Below are positions 51,501-63,482 of a stretch of DNA of 64,000 bases, in pieces. Each line of letters starts with the position of its first letter. The first letter of the stretch is position 1. Source of the stretch: Dolomedes plantarius (lineage: Eukaryota; Arthropoda; Arachnida; Araneae; Dolomedidae); the NCBI GenBank assembly GCA_907164885.2, contig OU015492.1, positions 198,207,960 to 198,271,959 on the forward strand, written 5' to 3'. The position numbers and the translations under genes were made by a program. The notes under the pieces are model-generated. The model made no database searches. It was not told the DNA's origin and saw only the letters and a program-made list of their open reading frames with translations.

Positions 51501-54384
51501 GAACAACGAAAATAAATGTAAAGGTATTTGTCGACAAGTTTCTGTATTAGTCATGTGAATCTAAAAATGATTGATTCCTTTTCATGCCTACAAAGAGTCA
51601 TACAGATTTCAACGGTTTAAGAAATAATACCACAAATGGCTGAAGGGCTCAAAAATGTAAGAAAAGAAAAACCACAAATTCTTTATCGACGAGGCAGCAA
51701 AAATAACTGAGACAACCACCGATAGATATTGAATATATTTTTTTAAACTTCAATAAAGCTAGATTTCAATCAACCAAATAGAAAAGAAAAACGTCTTGGA
51801 ATTGTCCATGCGTGGCATGTTAAAGACAAAATTTTATGTCTACTAAATTGGAGAAATTTGGTTTAAGTGGAAATATGAATAACTGGAGATCATAAAAATG
51901 GAATTTAAAGATTTTCATTTTATTTTCCTCAACATATTGTACATCTAAGTTTCGTTTTCAATCTAAACATTTTAGAATTCTCCGTGTTTGATTAAAGCGT
52001 TTATTAATTGTTAAAATGACTTTAATTTTTATTGTTGATAGTTTTTTTAATTTTCTTTTCTTAATGTTTAATTTTAGAAATTTTGAATATCGAAACCTCA
52101 GTACCCTTTGAGACATTTCTACCACTTACCAGGGGTTGCGACACATAGTTTAAGGAACTTAAATTTATTTTTTAATAATATATTTTTATGCTTATAAAAC
52201 TTATGCTATAGATTGCAATGTTTAACTTTTCGTTGCAGTTTTAACAGGATTAAGAATCAAGATTTCGGGGAAAGACGTTATTTACAGTTTTTACACTCTT
52301 GGGTAAGTCTTTCGCTTATTGCACTCAAAGGAGGTATGTTGATAATAAGGAAATTTATCTCTTCGCTTTTGCTAGTTAACAGAACTTTTGATGGCTCATG
52401 ATAGAACAAAATCATTAAATAATTTCATGAAAATGGAAAGATTGGACGATACTTTCATATTAAAAATGTTAGACTATGAAATATTCATAGTAGATTATAA
52501 CTGCCGTTGTTTGCGAAATCTTTGAGTCTTTGCGAAAAATGAGTTTTTTTTAATATTAAGCCTTCAATACTGTGTTAAGTAGTTTTCCTTCATCCATAAA
52601 CTATAACTCTAATGTGAAATACAGATTTCATGAAGTTTAAATTTCCAGTGTCTTGCTGCAATCTAATACAATAATTCTACTCTCGATTATGTTGTCAGAT
52701 TCTCTGTTGTGATAATACGTGTAATACAAAAACTGCATTTTTGTACTGTTTCCTAGATTCTCTACAGGTGTTTCCGTGGGTAAGAGTTTATGAAAAACAT
52801 TTTGACCTCATATGTGGTCACATGATAATCAAGATGTGTGCTTATTACATTCGCAAAAGTTTGAAAAGATAGAATGATAATAAGTAAATTCATTAACGGT
52901 ATCATACTTCAACCACGGGTTCCTATCTTCAACGAATAATGCAAACATTTTATTCTTAAGCACTGCGGTCTTTTTTCAATCCTATTATACCATTTCTATC
53001 ATTTCTTAAATTTTAAGTAACTTAGTTATCCTTCCGTTGTGCTAAATTTGTAACACTTAATTACCTCTCCTCTTTTTACAACATTTTACCCACGTTTGTT
53101 TGTTTAATCCGTTTACCTGAAAGCTGTTTCACAGCTCTCAGCTTTTTGCTTCGCTTACAAAACGTTGCTAAAGATGCCTTATTAGATGAGCACACAACCA
53201 CTTAGTCTACTTATTTAAGCTTTTATGCAATTACACAACAACAGTCTGAACTGCATTTTTCTTTAGAAATATGAGAAAGTATAAACAACAGAGGGTTTCG
53301 CAACACTGGTCCTTGTTGTCTGACGACATTCCGTCGAGAAAAATTCTGTTTCCTTTAAATTTATTTATTTTCGCGGTATGTCACTAAATTTATCTGACCC
53401 ATAAGTCTTCTACATTTAACCATTACGTCGGCTCATCGTTCTAGGAGACCGCTGTTGCACCTTTTCTGAAGGGTGGGGTGGTGGTGGGGGTGATCAGACT
53501 GTTAAGGGTTTGTGAGTTCTTCAGTCGGGTCCTGACCTTCAAGTAGAACCAACACATCGGAGCTTTTCACCCTCTCGTATTTTGTCGGTAAATTTAATCT
53601 GTGTAAAACATGGTCGGTCTTTTGGACCGATGACCCTTGAACTGATTTAAATTTTTACCGGTCTGTATGACCGATAAGCCTTGAATCGTACTAATTATCT
53701 GTCAGTCTGCATGCATTCTATATCCAAGATCTTTGTTTTATTGTTGTAGCTAGCATACCTGGAAGAATTCCTCCTGTTTCACAACGAACCAGATATTTTT
53801 CTTTCTCGCACTATCACAGATTGAAGAATCGGATTCTGAAATTTTTGTTGAATAATCTATATTTGATTTACCCTTTTCAAGAACGAGAGGTGGCAGTAGC
53901 TTCGCATTAATGACTTATAACTGCGAAAAACTTATTAAAATAGGAAAATATCCTAATTTTATAGCGTGGCGGTCCGAATTTTATAGCGTGACAATGGACG
54001 AAGTGCTAGGACATTCGGTACCAAAATAAATGAGTGCGAATGGGTTTTGGTATGTACGTTTGTAGACGTTTGGAATCGGCTTGACTATTTTTGGTCTAAT
54101 TAGCCATTGTGTTAAAGAAGCTGACAGTAGGCCTCATAACTGGAACCAAACAACTTAGACTTACATCATTTGACGTTATGTTCCAGAACATAAGGTCAAA
54201 ACATAAGGTCATCTTCATCAATTGGACCTTATGCTGCAGAATATGTATGCATCGAAATCCCTGTAATCATCGATGCCAGAGTAAGTTTGTATCAAATTTG
54301 AGTAAAAAGAAAAGATTCTGCCTACTTTTACGTTCGGAATCATTGTTTTTCTTTTTGGCTAATGTCCCTGGGGGATGACGACAT
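48577..54384. other. 5.8 kb of AT-rich DNA, no recognised gene
   Basis: The only marked structures are a palindromic microsatellite (49058-49112) and a G-rich tract GGGTGGGGTGGTGGTGGGGG at ~53475-53494 that could form a G-quadruplex. The open frames here are short and motif-free. Confidence 0.5.
49058..49112. repeat. Palindromic (CA)n(TA)n(TG)n microsatellite
   Basis: About ten CA units, then ~10 TA units, then TG units, beginning TTAC and ending GTAA. The tract is nearly its own reverse complement over 50 bp and could form a cruciform. Confidence 0.9.
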
Positions 54385-54636
54385 TACACCCCAGTCCGGT
54401 GTACATATGAATACAAGGAAATAACAGACAAACGACACAATCACAGAAGAATTTTATTGGCAAACGATGACACCGACGATGGACGATGGGTTGCAGCTCC
54501 CCTTTCTAGACGGGGCTCCATTTGCTGGCGGAAGACTGACCGGTTCCGCAGAATACAGCCAAGTCTTATGCGGGAATCGAACCCGCACCCCCGGCGTGGT
54601 AGGCTGATAGTTTAACCAAATAGACACGGAGTCATT
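54385..54636 (-). repeat. tRNA-derived SINE
   Basis: Minus-strand head: A box TTTGGTTAAACTATCAGCC (54602-54620) and B box GCGGGTTCGATTCCCGC (54570-54586). CCTACCACGCC lies between them, resembling a glycine-type tRNA. A ~170-bp GC-rich body follows, continuing to ~54385. The acceptor arms do not pair, so it is not a working tRNA gene. Confidence 0.72.
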
Positions 54637-54716
54637 GTAAAATTACTAAATGAAAAAGTTAAGTATTCATATAAAATATTTTATTATAAATTTTAGCGTT
54701 TAAACTCATTAACCTC

Positions 54717-55231
54717 GTAAGGTTTACATAAGATTCGATTCACAAGAATCGAACTTTTAAGTGAATAAATTAAAGAAGCCGCTTGAGATATGCTAATTTC
54801 AAGGCATACGTGGTTGTTATAAATAGCAAGCAGCTATATTAAAGAAACGAAGCGAGAGGAGATGAAAGGAAGTGTTAAGAAAGTGAAAGGAAGTGTTGAG
54901 GGAGGAGCTAGGTTGATGTTAACCTACGCGAGAGCTTGTTAGACCCAAAGTTTACGAAGAAGCATTGCTGGTCGACTTTCTTTAGAGTCTGTGAGTATCT
55001 CAAGTTGTATTTTTCATTGCATGTGTAGTAGTTATACCAGAATATATATAATTGAATTGCCCTGCATGAATGTTTATATAGCTCGCACTAGTAGTACGCA
55101 TGCTTATGTTGAAAAGCAAAGTAATATGTGTCACTGTGATATAAATATTTTAATTAAATTAGAAATGTGCTTGAGTCTAATTTATTAGAGTGTCACTTCA
55201 AATTATATACACCCAAGACAGTATAGAGTAT
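54717..55231 (+). repeat. LTR (family related to 1587-5114), left half of an inverted dimer
   Basis: It begins GTAAGGTTTACATAAG and runs through a TATA-like TTATAAATAGC, ending ACACCCAAGACAGTATAGAG. Its first 110 bp and its last CTTCAAATTATATACACCC block match the LTRs at 1587 and 4680; the middle differs, so it is a sister subfamily. Its downstream (U5) end abuts the U5 end of the next LTR. Confidence 0.85.
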
Positions 55232-55754
55232 TAACACTTCTACCCTGACTTGGGTGTATATAATTTGAAGTGGAACTCTAATGAATTAGATTCAAACACA
55301 GTTCTAATTTAATTAAAATATTTATATCACAGTGACACATATTACTTTGCTTTTCAACATAAGCATGCGTACTACTAGTATGAACTATATAAACATTCAT
55401 GCAGGGCAATTCAATTCAATATATATATTCTGGAATAACTACTACACATGCAACAAAAAATACAACTTGAGATACTCACAGACTCTACAGAAAGTCTACC
55501 AGCAATGCTGCTTCGTAAACTTTGGGTCTAACAAGCTCTCCCGTAGGTTAAAATCAACGTAGCTCATCCCTCAACACTTCCTTTCACTTCCTTAACACTT
55601 CCTTTCATCTCCTCTCACTTCGTTTGTTTAATCTAGCTGCTTGGTATTTATACCAACCGCTTATGTCTTTAAATTAGCATATCTAAAGTGGCTTCTTTAA
55701 TTTATTCACTTAAAAGTTCGATATTTGTGAATCGAATCTTATGTAAACCGTACA
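55232..55754 (-). repeat. LTR, right half of the inverted dimer
   Basis: This is the reverse complement of the preceding LTR over ~510 bp with moderate divergence. It ends outward at ...ACCGTACA. The two LTRs meet tail to tail around TTAA at 55231-55234 with no internal retrotransposon sequence. AACCTC flanks both outer ends (54711-54716 and 55754/55755-55759). Confidence 0.85.
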
Positions 55755-56646
55755 ACCTCTAATAGATATGGCATTATACATACTGCAAAACATTGTTGTT
55801 GACAAACACCAGCCCACTGACAATCAAGCCTTTTGCCCAAGACTCCGCAAAGTGATATACGCTCCGTTTCCCGTTTAATACCCTACACAAGTCCAAATTT
55901 TCTAAACGTAGACGACGTTCCATAAAACACGAGTTGGAGCATATCGCATCATCTGTATATATAAAACAGTTACGTAACTGACTGACTGACATACAACGCA
56001 CAGACCAAACCGCTGGACCTAAAGTGCTGAAATTTTGCATGGTGATTCTTTTTATAGTGTAGGGGTGCACTAAGAGAAATTTTTGAAAAATTCTTCTTAG
56101 ATTTTTAAAAATTAAATTTTTAAGCTGTTTTAGTAACTTTTTTTAAGTTTGCATTTAAAATAATAACTTGAGGGTTATAAAATTTATATCACGAGAAAGA
56201 TTATGAAAATTCCTTTAAGATGAAATCTTTTTCGAATCTTTACCTCCATTTTCTAAATTTTGGTGAATTTTTAAAGATTAACTTTTAGAAATTAATTTAT
56301 TGAATGCCGATCATGTGATTTCTTTTTCTGGTACTATAAATTAATTTATAGCCACGTTCATAACAACGAAATAGACAAAAAAATATTTTTTTCTCTCTCT
56401 AATGCGGTAGACGATTGGACATTATCCAAAAAAATATTAAAATACAGTAAAAGATATGTTCCTCAAACTGTATTCCTCAAACTATATTAACTGTACTATA
56501 TTCTTTAGTATGTTTTATTAGATTTAAATTGAATATTTTCTTCTACATTATTTTGTCTATAAAAATATCCCTTACGATATTTTTTTATAAATATTTTTTT
56601 TTAACATCAACTGTATACATTGATCGTCGTATTTATTATAAATATA

Positions 56647-57341
56647 CAGTGGTACCTCGACTTACGAGTTTAATTCGTTCCGTGACTTAGCTCGGAACTC
56701 GAAATACTCGTATCTCGAATCAATTTTCCCCATTGAAATGAATGGAAATGCCATTAATTCGTTCCAGGCTCCCCCAAAACACCGCAATGTTCTGTTACAT
56801 GTTTTTAAATAAGAAAAACATGCTTATAAACGACGAACATTGTATAAAAGCGCAATACAGGATAATGTACTGCAATAAGTTTGTTTTATTAAGTGTAATG
56901 TACAACATTTACCTTGGATATCAGACTTGAAGATGCTTATATAAGAGGAGGAGAAAAGTTGAACTGAAAAATTAAATCTTATTTCTGGATTTTTGATCTT
57001 TTCGCCCCGCTTTCCTCACTTTCGCTTTTATCGTTCACTGTGGCTGTAATGTCCAGATTCTTTTTTATGAGAATCCGAAGAACGTTTTCTCAGAATCCAA
57101 TCTCTCAGTTTAAGACTGGATAGTAGTCTCAGAATAATATTATACAATTGTATAATAATTGTACATAAAGGTTGTAATTATTATATGCTTCTTTTGCTCT
57201 CATTCGATGAGAACGTGACATGGCATCCGCTGCTGAAACTAGCGGTCTTATATGTGAAGCATGCTCGTAACCCGAAATTTAGCTCGTAACTAGAAGCAAA
57301 AAATCTACCGAGAGAATGCTCGTATCTCGAAAAACTCGTAA

Positions 57342-57346
<5 letters not shown>
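56647..57346 (+). mobile_element. Pogo/Tigger-like MITE inside Helitron A, right tip missing
   Basis: The left end CAGTGGTACCTCGACTTACG follows TA. The right side reads, inverted, TCGATTTACGAGTTTTTCGA and continues with matching ACTCGTAA-type blocks. The outermost right bases (GGTACCACTG expected) are replaced by a TA array. About 700 bp, no transposase. Confidence 0.82.

Positions 57347-57437
<91 letters not shown>
57347..57437. repeat. (TA)n array
   Basis: A pure TA tract, interrupted once by CATA at 57420, lies where the right tip of the MITE should be. Confidence 0.95.
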
Positions 57438-57531
57438 TTATAAATATTTATTTTTTTGGCATTAATTGCATACAATGACCGGTTTATTTAATTTGAATGT
57501 ACTCCGTAGCGAAGTGTGGATTTTCAGCTAG

Positions 57532-59666
57532 TACATTATATAAGCCAATCCGACAGAGACGAGAAAGCGGTAAACGTGATCTGCTGAAATGCGAAAGATC
57601 GCCAATATTTATTTAAGATCTCATTTTTCTGGATCCACATCGACTTCCTTTCACTCATTGGTGTACAAGTCATATTGGTGTACAGGCCGAGTATCAAATG
57701 AAGCAGTCATCTATGTAGACAATTTTCTTTCTTGAAATTTTAGTTTTAACGCGAAACCGGTTTTGGGAACGTGTCAGTTAATGAAAATACTTGTAAATCA
57801 GAAATTCAGCAAAATCTCATGAATAAAGAAAGACGAGACCTTATGAATAAAGATACCTTATAAATAATGCGTAAAATAATTATATGTCTATAGACTGATG
57901 GAACTATTCTTGGAAACAATCAAATTTGTTGTTTTAAGAAAATAAGTTCCGTGCTTGAAAAGTTATGAAGAATAAAGAATAGAGTATTTTTTATATGTCG
58001 TCTAACATTATTATGAACAACGTTGTGGAATATTTTTATTAGTTGAAACATTTACCGACATGTACTAAAAGGTTTTTTATTATTACTTTAGCCAATATTA
58101 TGACAGAATAGATCATAAAAGAGTTATTATACTGTGAGCAAAATAATATTTCATTGCGAAAGTTGGTCCTATACTATACGTTATTTCATTTTAATACTAT
58201 GAAAGACAAATTGAAATGCATATGCATATACTTATTTCTTAAATGAAAATGGTACTGATTGTCAATGATTTATCCAAGCTTATTTAATGAATATTGTAAA
58301 ACGAGAGTCCATACCCATACATATATGTTTGAGGTAAAAAAAGGGAAAATTGAAATTTAACGATTGGGTAAATATTTGAAGAAAATTAAAATTTCGTCAA
58401 TGTTTCTCATTCAGTGGCACGCTGATAAACAAAAATACCTGTTTTTGGATAATGCGGATCTAGAAAATTCTTTATAACTTAAACGAACTATAAGAAAAAA
58501 TAAATCTCATAAAAATTCTAAGCATTTGAAAAAAAGAGAAAACGAGAAGCAACTTATTAAACTTAAATTCCCGGCATAGGGGAATCATGTTAAAATTGCT
58601 TAGTAAAAAAGTTTCCACTTTTACAAACACAATAGTAAGCCCGTTAAGAGCAAGGAAAATTTTTAAAAAATGCGTAAACAACTTTGGGGGCATTAATTTC
58701 AAAGTAATTTACGACTGCAGGTACAATTTGAACTACATATAGGTGAAGCTGGCATTAATGATTAACATAAATATAAGTCATAATATATAACTGTATTTGA
58801 ATTCTAAGCTTGTTTCGGGAGCGTGCCAGTTTTAAGAAAATATATGAGATATTTTGCTGATTCAACCTGACTTTTTTAGAACAAAGAGATCTTGTGATAA
58901 AATCTTTAAATAATTACTTGCCGTCTAGACTGAAGATTTTTTTAAAGAATGTCCTCTTTTATTTTTAGCAAATAAGTTCTAATAACGAAAAAGATAGAAA
59001 ATACTGTTGTCTTAAAAATAAATACTTCAAATTATCATTTAGAATGCCTTTGGGATGATCCAGACTATGCTTTAGAATGCATAAAATGATATCTGTTAAA
59101 AATAATAAAATAAACATCCCTTCGTGTAAACAATATATTCTTTTATCTGTTTTAATCTTCTAATATAATACTTCCAACTACAAAAGTGGACCTCATAACT
59201 AAAAACAGAATTATGATGGAATTTTATTAGAATTTTTTAGAAAAAAAGTATACATTTTCTATAATACTTTCCTTACTTTAACTAGTTATAAATTTTTAAA
59301 CGTATTTTTATCGCAGCTAAATTTTGAAGGAAGCATAGTCAGCTAGAAATTGTAAAGGAAAATAAGTTATGGAAGCTTTTTTAATATCAAATTCTTCATT
59401 AAAATACACTGAAAATGTTTTCAAAACATGTCAGTATTAGTTGATATAGATAGCTATAAAATGTATCATCAATAATATATTTCTACAAGAATTCAGTTTT
59501 AAATGTAACTATAATTGAATATAAATCGCCGGAGACAAATAGTGAACACTGGAAATAAACTGGGCACAGATAAACGTCGTCGCTGCATCGTTCATGGACT
59601 CCAGCCAACTCAGTAGATTGTTCCCTTCCTCAACTTGTTTATTAAAATGTCAGTTTTATGAAAATA
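57532..59666. other. 2.1 kb of AT-rich DNA between two inverted Helitrons
   Basis: No coding frame with motifs is present. A slightly GC-richer stretch at ~59525-59640 is unclassified. Confidence 0.45.
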
Positions 59667-59744
59667 CTAGCTGAAAACCCGCACTTCGCTACGGAGTACA
59701 TTAAAATTAAATACAACGGTCAATGTATGCAATTGATGTAAAAA

Positions 59745-59777
<33 letters not shown>

Positions 59778-60392
59778 AATCGTAAGGGACAATTCTATAG
59801 ATAAAATAATGTAGAAGAAAATGTCCAAATTAAATCTAATAGGACATACTAAATAATATAGTACAGTTATTATAGTACAGTTTGAGGACCATAATATCTT
59901 TTATTGTATTTTAATATTATTTTTGGATAATGTCCAATCGTCTGCCGCATTAGCAAGAAAAATTGCTTTTTTTGTCTATTTAGTTGTTATGCACTTGACG
60001 ATAAATTTAAAAGAAATCATGTGATCAGCATTTAATAAATTAAATTCTAAAAATTAATCTTTAAAAATTCACCAAAAATCAGAAAAGGGAGGTACAGATT
60101 CGAAACACATCTCATTTTAAAGGAATTTTTATGATCTTTCTCGTAATATGAATTTTATAACACTCAAATTATTATTTTAAATGCAAACTTTAAAGAATGT
60201 TACAAAAACAGCTTAAAAATTTAATTTAAAAAAATCTAAGAAGAATTTTAAAAAAATCCTTCTTAGTAAACCCCTACACTATAAGAAGAATCGCCATGCA
60301 AAATTTCAGCTCTTTAGGTCCAGCGGTTTGGTCTGGGCGTTGTATGTCACTTAGTGAGTCAGTCAGTTACGGAACTATTTTATATATATAGA
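59667..60392 (-). mobile_element. Non-autonomous Helitron, copy B (uninterrupted)
   Basis: Read on the minus strand: A|TCTATATATATAAAATAG at 60392, then ACTGACTGACTCAC and CCGCTGGACCTAAA, ending CGAAGTGCGGGTTTTCAGCTAG|T at 59667. It is 726 bp, closely similar to copy A minus its insertion, and so defines the family's full non-autonomous form. A short TA tract lies at 59744-59778. Confidence 0.9.
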
Positions 60393-61085
60393 TAACACAA
60401 TTATTACAAATTCTGATAAAAAAAGCCATGCGAATTGTTTTGAAGGAAGAGAGCTAATGAAAACTACGTAAAATAATTATTTTGTCTACAGACTTTTCTT
60501 CAAAAGATTAATTTCTTTTCTTTTGACAATTAGATCTATTTAGGAAAAAAGTCTGGTTATATATGTTTCTAACAATCTTATGTGCGTCGCGGAAGGTTAT
60601 TGTGTTCATTATTAAGGGATGTCTCTATCAGTAGAAATATTTCAAAGCATGACAAAAGGCATAGATTGTTTGCCCATCTGGGCGATCCTAATTGCAAAAA
60701 TAAATGCGTTTAGCGTACCTAGATATCGCCCTTGTTATGGGATCCTCAACAAAGCATAAACGACGACTATGGTAGCAGGAAAGGATTTTCCAAAGCGGAA
60801 GTTTAATAATATTCCAGCCCACTTCGAAAAAAAAACCGTCTTCTATCACAAATTGTGGTACAATATTTAGAATGCACGAACATGACACAATGCATATATC
60901 ATTTCCAGTTAAGGGATCCTAGTTGCAATTTCTTTTTTCTCTCTTGGTGGTTTTTAGCAAATACTCCAATTTAAGACTGTTGCGAATTCATAGTTTGTTT
61001 GTGAAAGGGTGGCGCTGCCGTCCGTGCAAAGGATTAATGTAACTTGTGCGGCTGCTCCAGAAAGGACTGTGCTGTCTTGTTAATA
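60393..61085. other. Nothing recognised
   Basis: AT-rich DNA without coding motifs between the Helitron and the pogo-like element. Confidence 0.4.
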
Positions 61086-61952
61086 CAGTAACCACCGCTT
61101 ATAGTGATCAGTGGTTATAAGAATCAACCATTTATAAGAATCAATATCGAGAAAAAAAAACAAATGTATTATTTCCATGTCAAAAATTTTCGCTTTAAAG
61201 AATCAATTCACCGGTTTTAAGAATCAGTTTACACTCTTCGCTTTCCTTTCATTTTTCCAAAAAAAAAAACTAAAATCCTCAAAAGGTATGAAGTTCTGTC
61301 TTTTTTTTAAAGAAAGATTAATAAGATGGGATGGAATATAGTCATAAAATTCATCCCTTTCTTTGTTAGACGTAACATAATAGTTTCCTCTTAAAAGTTT
61401 TAGCACAACACTGTCCTATTAGCTTGACCCAGGGGCATCTTTACCTGTTCGGGTCCGATTTCACTTTTCTCCACTGACAAACAAAAATAAGGACTCTTTT
61501 TTTCTCTCCTCCCACATCCTGAATGCGTCTTCCTGGACCCTGAAACACAGAAATCTTCGGCGAAGTGTCCACGTCCACTATGACTTAGGGAAACGTGACA
61601 TTAGTAGATTCAGCACGTTATCAAACCGTGAAACGTAAGCTAGAAGATGAATCTTCGTCTGAAACTATTAGTATTGAAAGAGTATTGAAACAGCCTCCTG
61701 AAAACTTCATTACGTCAAAATGCCATAGAAAAAGTTTTCTTGCTCCCTTCCTATAGTTGAAATGTTAAAACTGTTAAGAAGGTATGTGGTAACAAATGAT
61801 GGATTTTTTTCTTCTCTTACTATAATCATGTGTATCTACTTATAGGTCTAGAAATGAAGTTGTATTTTTAAAATTAAAAAAAATAATTTTATTAAAAGAT
61901 AATTAACGAAAATTAAAGAGTATTTTATGGTAAATTATATAATATATGTATA

Positions 61953-63253
61953 CAGAGGCTGTTCACACATTTTTTAGACTATGCATATTGTATTCACAAA
62001 AATAATTACATAAAATTTTTGTGCTTTAAATGTTCTATTTGACATCCCTTAATCTGAACTATCTTTCGACACCGCAATTTCCAGGATAATAATACCTCTT
62101 GAAGTGTCAGAAGAGGTATTCTATCTCATTCCTCCTGAACAGCTTTCCAGAGTCCTGTAAGGGTTTCGGGACGACGTTTGGATAATGCAGATTTTAAAAG
62201 TCTGAAAACACAAAAATCCATAGGTGATACATCGGGAGATTTTGTAGGGATATCAGTGAAGGGTATGGCCTTGATACCAGTTTTTTGTTCCATTTCTTTT
62301 AGGAAATTTACAGTGGATTTTGATGTGTGACTGCTAGCTTTGTCCTGATGGAGTCTCACAGATTGATGGCACTGTGGGTAAAGCGATGGTATTTCATTCA
62401 GAAAAATTGGCGATAAAATATGTTCCTGATAGTATTTGGAGTTAATCTTGACATTTTTTTCCACTCTCTTTATTTTTAACTTGCCATTATAAGAAAAAAC
62501 CAGCAACAATCATGAATCCCTTAGAAAAACTTTCTTTCGATTCTTTGAACCATGTACTTAAATTATTTTCTCCCCTTTTATGATAATAAATGGCTCTTTT
62601 TTTGTTGCAATCATTTAAATAAAACCATGATTCATCTATTGTGACAATTGTGTTCCATTTTTCTTTGGATAAGTGTTTCTCATATAGAATTCTGCAGCGT
62701 GTCCTGCGTTCAGCGATATGATTTGGAAGAAGACGATGCACATTGCGTTTTTTCGCTTTCTTAAGATTTAAATCAACGTTTATCATTTTGTTTACAGTGG
62801 ACACCGAGCATTTTAATGATTTTGCAACTGTCCTCTGACTAGGGGGATTTTCTTTTAACATTAAACAACGTACCTTAGCAATAGTCGAAGATGTCCGTTT
62901 TTTCCTTGGATACTTGTTTGGAATTTTCGTCCCACTTGAGGCTCTAATTTGACGTTTGTTTCCTTTCTTGTTGATTATATTACCTATCGACGCTTTAGAT
63001 GTCACAAAACCATGACTCTCACATCGTTTTTGGATAACGGAGTATGCATATTTCTCTTCGGAAAGAGCATAAATGTAGCCTTCGATCCACTGCTTTGTTA
63101 AAAACGCCATTTTGAATAAAAACAAAACTTTCAAGCTGCAGACAATAATTTTGACTTTTTAAAAACATAGTACAGTTGCAATTATTTCTTTTGCAGCAAA
63201 CGATTTTTTTACCGCTTACCAAAATCGTCTAAAAAATGTGCGAACAGCCTTTG
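61953..63253 (-). mobile_element. DD41D mariner-relative, copy 2 (full length)
   Basis: Both TIRs are present: CAGAGGCTGTTCACACATTT on the left and, inverted, CAAAGGCTGTTCGCACATTT on the right. TA target duplications stand at 61951-61952 and 63254-63255. The 1301-bp element inserted into the pogo-like element around it. Confidence 0.94.
62006..63110 (-). pseudogene. DD41D transposase, copy 2
   Basis: Same protein as at 30704-31774, read on the minus strand from ATG 63110. The HTH regions, TIDESW, LHQDKASSHTS and SPDVSPMDF are intact, again with 41 residues between the second and third acids. One extra base in a T run near 62500 shifts the frame (AGFFL versus AGFSYNG in copy 1). TGA at 62126-62128 stands where copy 1 has TGG (EEWDRI). 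The two copies carry different lesions, so each decayed independently. Confidence 0.9.
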
Positions 63254-63482
63254 TATATAGGTATGTGTGTGCCTGTCCAAAAACCTAAATTTCGGCTATA
63301 AGAATCAACCACTTATAAGAATCGAAACAGTAATATCAAACGTGATTCTTATAAGCGGAAATCACTGTATATGTAAATAAGAGCTTGGTTTTTCTTCTCA
63401 CAATGTTGTTATTTTTCGTCCCATTAGAAGATAAAAATCGATCGATTGTATTCATTCGTGTCCGCAAATAAAGACTGTAAAA

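Larger units (their letters stand above)
55952..57531 (+). mobile_element. Non-autonomous Helitron, copy A (interrupted)
   Basis: The 5' end A|TCTGTATATATAAAAC is followed by the ACTGACTGACTGACATAC and CCGCTGGACCTAAA blocks. The 3' end has a hairpin (CCGTAGCGAAGTGTGG), then TTTTCAGCTAG|T. The A|TC...CTAG|T junctions and the 3' hairpin ~10 nt before CTAG are diagnostic of Helitrons. No Rep/helicase gene is present. A pogo-like MITE and a TA array sit inside. Copy B at 59667-60392 lacks them. Confidence 0.88.
61086..63367 (+). mobile_element. Pogo/Tigger-like element with a nested transposon
   Basis: The left end CAGTAACCACCGCTTATAG and the inverted right end CAGTGATTTCCGCTTATAAG share the TTATAAGAATCA(A/C) sub-repeats that recur near both ends. 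TA flanks both sides. 61086-61952 plus 63254-63367 gives only ~980 bp of own sequence. A plus-strand stretch at ~61600-61830 (VKRKLEDESSS...) could be a transposase C-terminal remnant, but this is weak. Confidence 0.75.

Noticed and set aside
54717..55754. Foldback-type DNA transposon with ~510-bp TIRs
   Set aside because: The arms match known LTRs in this window (1587 and 4680) at both U3 and U5 ends, so an inverted LTR dimer is the better description. The transposon-like behaviour is kept as a hypothesis in the findings.
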